A DNA stretch of 64,000 bases from Trileptium ribeirensis. Taxonomy: Eukaryota > Nematoda > Enoplea > Enoplida > Thoracostomopsidae. Position numbers and translations under genes: made by a program. Each line of letters starts with the position of its first letter. The first letter of the stretch is position 1. Location of the stretch: positions 1 through 64,000 of the forward strand of contig JASANE010012688.1 in NCBI GenBank assembly GCA_030248225.1, read 5' to 3'. The notes under the pieces were generated by a model. It was not told the origin of the DNA and did no database searches. It saw only the letters and a list, made by a program, of their open reading frames with translations. Positions 55,801 to 64,000 of the stretch are shown here, piece by piece.

Positions 55801-58800
55801 CTCGCATAAAATGCTATATCCCTTTGTTGTAACTGACGAATTTGACCGGGACGAGTGTTGCGATCTGACTGAAGTATAGGGTAGTCAACCGCCTCCACCG
55901 ATCTGTGAGACTGAAGAAGGAGCCCCACACCAAAGGAGTCTGGAAATTAGTCGAAAACCCAACCAGCGGACACTATATGCTAAAGGTTTGACGGTTACGA
56001 CCGTCCGGGAATAGGAGGCCCCTGGCTGCACGTTCAAGAAAGCAAGTTTGTTAAGATTGAAAGCAAAAATATTAAGTTTACTTGATTTTAGCGATATACT
56101 AAGTAATGGTCGGGGAAAACAACAAGTCGCAACGAGCGGAAATCGTACGTTCGGTAGCCTTCGCGACTATAAGGTACGACGGATGTGGGTTAATTCGAAG
56201 GCCCGCCACCGTCTACTGTACCATGATCCGGAAAATAACCGGAGCAGGCTGGTAGAACACTTTGGGAATTGTGGTTGGACATCCAAAGACTGGACAACGC
56301 CGAAACTTCGCGTGTAACGTGTAGACAATCGCTACACGCTAGGTGGGTTTGTCGACGCAGAACCCGGACAGTTACCTTCCATGGAGTTAGAGTTAGGTCA
56401 TACCATATATATATAAAATATGTAAACGTATATACATGTCTGTGTGTCCCGTGGACCACTCTTTCCGGTAAAATCGCCTCGTTTCCGTAGCCCCGTTGTA
56501 GTATGCGACTAATGTAAGCCCCACCTTCCGACATCCTCGTTCCCCTACCCTACTCTCGAGACGGCGCATGCGACCCCTCGTTTCGTTCATAGTGACTATT
56601 TGAGTCCAACGACATGCGCCGGACTTCCGTCCGAGTCCCTGCTGGCTCGCGGTAGTCACTCAAAGATGCCTAGAAAGCTGTTGCCAACAGCTGATGGGCA
56701 CTGACAGACTGAAATTTTCCCTCAACTCCAAATGGGCGAACCGCCGTTCATTGGATTCGTCTCGATGAGACATCTCCAAAAATACCCGGCGGGTATCGGT
56801 TCGCCGCCCCGTTAACCCGGGACAACCAGCAAAAGCGCCCCTACCGTAGCCACTACTCTCTCTAATCGCTGCAATTTTAGTATCGTTCTTACCCCTGCTG
56901 CCCCAGTAGCAATATCACCCCTCATTTAAATCGTCGTTGGACGACGAGTCCAACGATATCCGGCGAGCGTCGCTCCGCCCAACCACTAACGCAAGAGAGC
57001 CTGCTAAAGCTCCCCATACTAATACATATAGGAACACATAAGTGGGTCCCGACCCGCCACTACGTCCTTCCCCCTTCTGTTTGGTATCAATCGACCCCAT
57101 TTTTCGTCCTGGAACCGAATCTCGCCCCAACACCTCGAAATTCCCCCGGGATTCCCCTTGTCCCGCTTCCCTTCTCTGCGCCTTCTTCGTGTCCTCGCTG
57201 TCCTTTCGTTTTAATCCTCGTTCTCTCTCTAACCGACATTTCTGGTCGGTTTTCTTCTTTGTCGTCTTTGTTGTTGTTGTGTCTGACGTGTTGTGCGTGT
57301 GTATTTATCCTGAGCGACCTTTCTGTCGCTCAGGACGTCATCCTGTCTGATGTGTGTAGCGTGAGTATTTGTGTATATATGTGTGTAGATATATGTATAT
57401 AATATATATATGTAAGGACATAGCATGAGGACGGACAGACAAGGACACGCCATACTAAAACTCTCTAAATTTCAGAGTTTTACGGACGGACAAAATACGA
57501 ACGACTAGGATGAACGGGGGGGGCGACTTTAGGGCACTCCCGCGGACCCTGGGGGCCCTAGAACAGGGCGCCTGACTAATTAGGAGTACGTTAGAATTCG
57601 CCCCGTCTCTGGCCTCGAGACGGGCATGTTCCCGCCGTCGGTACCCCCCGACGCGCCTTTGAAACATACATATTTCCATGAGAACCATAAATTAGTTTGA
57701 GCTTTTTCGTTGTTTTTGGATGTCCTCATGAGCGAGGGTCATCTTCAAAGCAAAATTTATCTTAATTAACAGGGCGGCAAGTCGAAAACCACAAAGGCCG
57801 AGTTGATGTTTGCCGACTCGGGATGGGCTGGGAAGATCAAATAGTCAAAATATGGGCAGATTGTCACGCTAATTGGGGCTGCAGAAGGAAATTGCGTGAC
57901 CCGAAAATATCTTCAATAGCTTGACTTAAGCCAGGACTGGAAACAGTTCAAACGTTGTGAGTTTAGGATCCAATTTTGCTGGACATCCGGCGATAAGGAC
58001 GGGAAGTTGGGACTTCAAAACTTACTTTTCGTGAGAAAATCGGGACGAAAATCACAGATGGTCAACTTCCGAGCACTCGGAAGATTCAAATTTGATGTCG
58101 GCAAATTTAATCGAAGCCGACTCTCTTTAAGGACATCGACTGTTTACGGTAGCCGTTGAGATCTGATTTTCCGGAAGTGCCCCAATTAGACACTGAACTA
58201 AAACCCAAGAAAAATGGGCGTTGCCCAACCAACGACGATTGGATAGCGACAAAATCGCAATCCTAAACTATGGGCGAAAAATTCGAGGCGACGACCATCG
58301 CGTCGACTCGTGGAATCAGTCCGACTTCGGCAGCGCGGAGATCGGTCGACTTTACTGACCGGCTCAAACGCTTGAATTTTACAGTATAGTTTTACTTCGA
58401 CTCGTGCTTTTCGTTTTCTCCGTTTGGAATAGGCTTCGACGGTTGGAGGTCCCGCACAGACATCTTCCGTCTCGCGGAAGGGGACTAGCAATAGCTGTCC
58501 CGGATCAGATATCGTAAGTCAAGAGGAGAACCGACAGTATGGGGGTTTACTTTCCCCAGATGTAACAGTGACAGGTCATTCATAGGCAGTTAGTTAGGTT
58601 CATTGACAAACCTCCACACATCAAGTCCCGTTCTGGGCATCTTGAGCGATTGCACGGGATTGCTGTAGAGCCTAGGACAAATAGCCGAAGTCCGCCTGAT
58701 TCCCCTTGGTCATAGGTAAGACACACCGAAAGGGACGCTTCTCGTCCAGGTTTTACATGATTTGCTGCTTTTGAGTTAGGGTTATCGAATATTCCTGAGT

Positions 58801-59234
58801 CGTCCACGGTAAAACTTTCTTGAACGTGCACTCCATTGACAAAGGGACTTGCTCAGTAGCTTGTTGTTTTGGTTTCCAAATTTGCAGCTTAGTTGATCGT
58901 TCAATGCTCATGCCGTGTTTGGGCTTGGACAGAAACGCAGATTAGGGATGGAGGACTAGCCTCCGTCGGGTTTTAGGAAACCCTTAAAATTTCGTTTTGT
59001 TCTTTGAGTTAGCAAAATTTGGGAACAAAAAAAGACAGATCAAATGCTAGGTATTGCCACTTGAGTTTAAGGCGTTTGCTGCTTACGCTGAACGCTGCTT
59101 AAGGATCGTCTCGGTTTAATCTTTTGACATCGACTTTAGGGCGGTTCAACAAATTTAGTAGACATCCCAACCGAATACAAATTTCATTGTGACGACTGAC
59201 CGGAGTAACGATAGGTGTCCCTCTTGGCCCCGTG
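55801..59234. other. Gene-poor stretch
   Basis: There is no gene I can support. A TG/TA microsatellite lies at about 57356-57415. A GAGCGAC/GTCGCTC hairpin lies at about 57312-57334. Short frames on both strands show no motif. If copy C is the 3' LTR of element 3, this would be its 3' non-coding region. Confidence 0.35.
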
Positions 59235-59741
59235 TGACAAAAATGAGCTGGAGTAGCAAGTCTGGATGAGCTGAGCAAAATTTCGCCGACCTCGACCTGG
59301 GACGATAACGCTTCGTTTTGTGGTGATACACCAGTTTTGGAACTAAATAAATACGTGGTTAAAACAACTAAGTTTGCCGGTGTTCACCGTTGCACTACGC
59401 AATGGTCTTCTCTCGAGACCATTGTCCAAAAGAAACAGCATTAAGGCTTACCCCTGCGTCATCACCAGATACCGCCTTGGCGGGAGAAACGCTTCATGTC
59501 CCCGCCGTCAAACAAAAATTTTAGGACTTGCTGAAAATAAAGAAAAACTTACCTCCTCGCCCCGGCCGTTTCGGCCCCAAACTGGGCGAGTGCAAAACCC
59601 CTTTTTCTTCTTGAAGCGAGTTGATCGCTGAGTTTAGCTTTTCTTTGATTTTAGCTCGGTTTGCCCGTTTGGCTATGTACTGTGTATGCCCAGTCTCATT
59701 ATTTCTGCAGCTTCATTGCCAGCCAGTTCTATTTTCCCGTT

Positions 59742-59813
59742 TCATGAGTTGATCCTGCACGGAGAATTTAAGTCCGCTGCAGAATCTTTAATCTTAACCA
59801 TTCAGCCATAGGA
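59742..59813 (-). ncRNA. tRNA-Ser-like structure within repeat C
   Basis: Minus strand: TATGGCTGAATGGTTAAG, variable arm with stem CGGA/TCCG, then GTGCAGGATCAACTC. It has the same layout as in copies A and B, and the anticodon arm is degenerate. Confidence 0.55.
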
Positions 59814-61027
59814 ACACATCAACATTGACAACGAAGTCAATGATAATTCAACTGCCCTACAATGCAGTTGAGACACTGCAACAGTGCAGTGTAATAGGAA
59901 AGATGGGCGTTAGAGAGAGGCAACCAAACAACATCATAAAAGGAAACCAAAAGACGCGGACGCGTCCCAGGCCGATCGCTCATGGCCCGCTTAGTCCAAA
60001 CGACCCCAATAGGTAGGAAATGAGGCTAATTTAGCCCTCGGCTAGGTGCGTTCCGCCTAAAGGACTTGCCTCTCCATCTAAAACGCAACATATAATTCCA
60101 ATAGAAATCAATCAACTGGGTGACAGTCTCGTAAGTTGCTCATAAGTATTCGTCGCCCAGAGCGACCTGCATTGAGGAGCGACTTCCGAAGCACACTAGG
60201 GCCCCTGCTTATTGTGCCGCAAAGCTGACTAGTTCGTCAACGTTGAGCTGAAGCAGGGATAATCTCCCCTAGCCTGCCACATGCGGATAACCGTACGCTC
60301 CACCCATGTTCTCTTTTGAACGCCCTCTGCCACATCATGCGATGAACCGAAGCGACTACAATGAGATACTACTAGGCTCCCTTGATACGACTCACTCATC
60401 TCGCCGCTCGTTGTTCAGGAACACTCGTCCCCTCAATAAAATTTGATCATTGTAAATAAACATTATCTTATGGACACCGAGTACAGTCTTATTCGATACC
60501 GAGACGATAGGGAGTTTTCTTTTGGGTTTGTCCGCACGGACGAGCAGGCGCTGCTCGCCATGGCTTGTGGGCGAGAATGGCACAAGCACTGGCGCACATG
60601 GCCTTCCGACATATCCGTTTACGTTTTTACCGGAACTAGGCAATAAAATAACTGGAAACCGTCACAAAAATTTAACCCGTTTGTGACAGTGGCTCAAAAT
60701 TTGTTAGGAATTTTCTCGATTCTAATAAGTTAAAACTCTCGCTGGTCAAGGTACCAGTACGCTCGCATAGAATTTATTGAGGAAGCAGGCCACGCCGTTG
60801 ATAATCCGACCTTAAACACTCAGGGCTTGTCGGAACCCTGTGGGGGCCACATAGGTCAATGGTCTAGCACGGAGCATATCGTGATCCTAACTAGGTACAT
60901 CAACTTAAGCTTCAAATTTCTAGGGACTTTTTTCGTATTTTATCTCAACATTTATCACACCAAAATAGAACTAAACAACTTCCGATGAGTCTAAGATAGG
61001 GAATAACGGCTAGGCATCCTGACCTGT

Positions 61028-61179
61028 GAGCAGGTGTCGGTGCTAGCCTCCCTGGGGGACCTCAGAAATCATACCCGATACTAGACACGTGCGCAACCCT
61101 TCGGGCGGGGTCCGAACACACCCCGTGAAGCGCGCCTGCGGCCTGCTAAGCTGCGTAGCTTCTTGGGTCTGACCAAGAA
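61028..61179. ncRNA. Invariant hairpin-rich block, copy C
   Basis: This has 151 of 152 bases in common with 24195-24346. The hairpin at its left edge has a C-to-T change relative to copy A that keeps pairing through a G-U wobble (ACCTGT/GCAGGT). Confidence 0.5.
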
Positions 61180-61288
61180 AAGGATTAACATTTCAACACC
61201 TATGGTCCGCCCTTGAGGTTACGATAGCCGGGGTCGTATGGGCATGGTGTTAGAAGTTGCGCCATGCAGCTCCGTCACCGGTTATTAC

Positions 61289-62162
61289 ACAAGAAACGGT
61301 TTAATGTATTGGTAAATGTTATTGCAAGAAAAGTAATGGTTAGTTCAGCATTGGCCTGATTACAGTATATCTGATGTGTAGGAAATTGCCAATCACTTAA
61401 CGGTATCAGTAAAAATTTATACGGTTCTATAGAGCCACTGTCCCTGCCTGAAATCACCGCTGCTAACGTTTGTCAATTGTCCGATTAAAAGCAATAATTT
61501 GTTGTTTTAGAACAGTAAGTTTTGCTATGTGATACAGCTATGTTTGAAATTCATGATTTTGAATGTATTAGTAATTAAATTCTGATATGAAATTGCGCTT
61601 TGGTATAGTATTTTAGGATATTATTCGCTCGTTTTGCGAGGTTCCTTCTGAAGCCTTCCAATACTAGCTCCTAGACATCTCAGTGGTTTCTAACGCCGTT
61701 TTCAGCAATGTAATCATAGTTCGAATCGTTGCGAGGGTATGCGTTTGTTGAGCATTGGACAATTGATACGGGCGTTAAGAGGGTTATGTTCGGTGTTAAG
61801 ATGAAGTAAAACACGGGCGCATTAAATGATAAATAGCAAATGTGCTTTTTGGTAACAGCATAAAATCTTTTATTTCCACTAAACGGTAAATTTTCGGTGA
61901 TGGGCCAAGAGATGTTCGCCGGTTTTCACGGTCAGCATAAAATATGCTATATGTCAGGGTTAGCTTAGATGCGCAAACAATGTTCTACAAAAGTCTTGTA
62001 GTCAGCTTTTTATTATAGTGCTCCAGCGTTTACATTCTTTTACCCTGTGGTCATTGCGAGCCCCTTGAACAAAGCTGTTCCGTTGTAAAAACCATACAAC
62101 TTACTCTACGGTCCCTATACAGATGAGTTCATACGTTGAAGTGAAATTGTTAGAAATAATAA
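61289..62162. other. Gene-free AT-rich stretch
   Basis: No gene or repeat is recognised. Confidence 0.35.
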
Positions 62163-62510
62163 TTCAATTTCGAATCAAGCATTATAAACCTAGACCAAGC
62201 GCTGCCATCCAGGAAGCACGGCAATAGTTATGCCATACAAATGTCGTCTATATACACCAATTCGAATTGCTTTTGAATTGTTTTTTGTTAATATACAAAT
62301 TTATTTTTATAACAAATTTTGAACAATAATATTTCAATTTTGAACAATAATATTTCAATTTCGAATCAAGCATTATAAAACTAGACCAAGCGCTGCCATC
62401 CAGGAAGCACGGCAATAGTTATGCCATACAAATGTCGTCTATATACACCAATTCGAATTGCTTTTGAATTGTTTTTTGTTAATATACAAATTTATTTTTA
62501 TAACAAATTT
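62163..62510. repeat. Recent tandem duplication, about 158-bp units
   Basis: 62163-62320 and 62354-62510 are nearly identical (TTCAATTTCGAATCAAGC ... TTTTTATAACAAATTT), 191 bases apart. They are separated by a short AACAATAATATTTCAATTT repeat. Confidence 0.92.
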
Positions 62511-63110
62511 AACAATAAAAAAATGCCCAATTCTATTAAACTAAATATTCAATTACGTTTTTTACTAAAAACCTGCCATCCACACTGTCTGGACTGCAGT
62601 TTCAGTAGTTTTTTCTCTTTTGGTTTGATTGTTGTGAAATCCAGCTTAAACTTTCGAAGTTAAAACAAATGTATTTTATTTTTACACTATGTGAAATTTA
62701 GGTTTTTATTGCTTTTAATAATAAATTGTGTGTAACCGCTTGTGATCTAAAAGTATTAAACTATAATTATATAGATTCGAAATATATTGTTAATGTTCTA
62801 TTTAAATTTTGCATGGAAAAAATGCCATTAAACTTTAATGTTATACCACAGCAGAGCTGTGTATCTCTTTTTAACTTTCCGCAATAATACGAGCCCACAC
62901 TATGAAATATGTATACTTAGACTGAAATATGTCGTAGTTTTAATATTAAATATGTGGGACATAAACATGAACTAATAATATTGTCGTGAGTTTTAATCTA
63001 AAAATGTTGTTGCACCGGTTTCCTGACGCTAAATTCCACCTGTAGGTTTATTTTCGATCCAAGACGATTCAGTAATCTCCATCTATAGTACATTCATCTT
63101 GTACCTCCAG
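62511..63110. other. Gene-free AT-rich stretch
   Basis: No gene is seen. Confidence 0.35.
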
Positions 63111-63930
63111 GATCTGTCAACCAACTACAAATTTGATTAACCAAAATTAATCTAAGGACTACGAACTGAAGCAGACGGCAAAATTTGTGCATTTAGGGGG
63201 TATATTTGGGTATTTTGGGAGCTAGAAGAGATTAATCATAGCTACGCTGCCCAAAAAATAACTTCCTCACGTAGTATCTGTGACCCAAATGCAAATTTGA
63301 TCAACCAAAATTAATCTAATGCGTTAAACACTATCTGACAGCGAAATTTAGCCATTTTGATGGTTAATTATGGTATTTTGGGCGGCTAGAAGAGCAAAAA
63401 TCCAAAAGTTAGGCTGTCCAAAAATAAATTTTACATTCCCCGAACTAGTTAGTATCTGTCACCCAAACATCAATTTGCAGAGCCACAATTAAATTGAGAG
63501 CTTCAAACAGCAGATGAGATCGAAATTTGGGGGCTAAATTTGGGTATTTTGGGGAGCTAGAAGATCCAAAATCATAGTTACGATGCCCAAAAATAGACTT
63601 TACCATCCCCGACCTAGTATCTGTCACCTAAATACAAATTTGATGAACCGAAGTTAATTTAAAAAAAAAGCTAAAACAGAAGCTGGCAGAAACATTTAGT
63701 CATTTTGCTGGTTAATTTGGTATTTTGGGGAACAAGAATAGCCAAAATCATAGGCTGCGCAAAGTTTGACCTCTCCTATCCTAGTATTTGGCAATCATAC
63801 ACAATTCACGCAGCGACGATTAATTTAAGGGCTTCAAAAAGGCCGCGACAGCGAAATTTGGTCATTTTTGGGGTTAAATTTGGGTATTTTTGGGAGCTAG
63901 AACAGCTATACATCTATCACTACATCAATA
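63111..63930. repeat. Degenerate satellite, about 165-175-bp unit, five copies
   Basis: Units begin near 63111, 63277, 63454, 63618 and 63782. Each has GTATCTGTCACCCAAA-like, CCAAAATTAATCTAA-like and TTTGGGTATTTTGGG-like boxes in the same order. Divergence between units is substantial, so this is an old array. Confidence 0.8.
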
Positions 63931-64000
63931 TTAGTATATATATTGGCCCGTTATTAGAAAGCTTTTCGTAATGTCCATCAATAATTTTAACCACTTGCCC

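Larger units (their letters stand above)
59235..61288. repeat. Long LTR-like repeat, copy C
   Basis: This starts TGACAAAAATGAGC and ends GGTTATTACA, parallel to copy A over its whole length. Shared features include the GCGAGTTGATCGCTGAGTTTAGC box, the tRNA-like segment, CCATGGCTTGTGGGCGAGAATG, the CAGGG/CCCTG hairpin near 60822 and the invariant block. No target-site duplication was recognised. Confidence 0.6.

Overview
This window is eukaryotic, probably from an invertebrate animal. The coding content is dominated by LTR retroelements, 2A peptides, a PWWP domain and an IMPACT-type (UPF0029) domain. There are no bacterial-style operons, and the flanks are AT-rich, repeat-rich and nearly gene-free. 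I cannot name the species. Almost everything recognisable is mobile DNA, nested and partly decayed.

Layout. 1-14.9 kb: AT-rich flank with a TA-flanked MITE (336-1027), a hAT-like non-autonomous transposon (6755-8516) carrying a small ORF that resembles a lamin-tail-domain protein, tRNA-like SINE heads and a roughly 40-bp minisatellite (13.9-14.7 kb). 14.95-22.08 kb, minus strand: LTR element 1, a Ty3/Gypsy-type element with 418-bp LTRs. 22.1-24.5, 37.5-40.0 and 59.2-61.3 kb: three copies (A, B, C) of a long LTR-like repeat containing an antisense tRNA-Ser-like structure and, in A and C, a nearly invariant 152-base hairpin-rich block. 24.66-37.48 kb, minus strand: element 2, bounded by 223/227-bp LTR-like repeats, with a broken gag and two tandem NADAR genes. 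40.0-54.5 kb, plus strand: element 3, a related retrovirus-like element with env, protease, integrase and a NADAR gene. A PIF/Harbinger-like transposon (51513-54276) has split that NADAR gene. 54.5-64 kb: minisatellites, copy C, a tandem duplication and a degenerate satellite.

The most unusual biology. Element 1 encodes an IMPACT/YIH1-like UPF0029 domain behind a 2A peptide, in an ORF that begins inside its own LTR. It encodes a Gag behind a second, related 2A leader. Its integrase ends in a PWWP domain, a chromatin-reader module. A candidate -1 frameshift site (GGGAAAA, 7-nt spacer, GC-rich stem) links gag to protease. Elements 2 and 3 carry NADAR-domain proteins (the ADP-ribose/guanine-ADP-ribosyl hydrolase family) fused to an SGNH-like domain. 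In element 3 the env gene lies between gag remnants and pro-pol, whereas retroviral env is normally downstream of pol.

My reading is that these retroelements have captured host-type modules. UPF0029 may act on stress or translation control, NADAR on ADP-ribosylation, and PWWP on integration targeting. The domain assignments rest on motifs read by eye. The roles are inference. Most ORFs in elements 2 and 3 are disrupted. Element 1 has one obvious break, inside reverse transcriptase.
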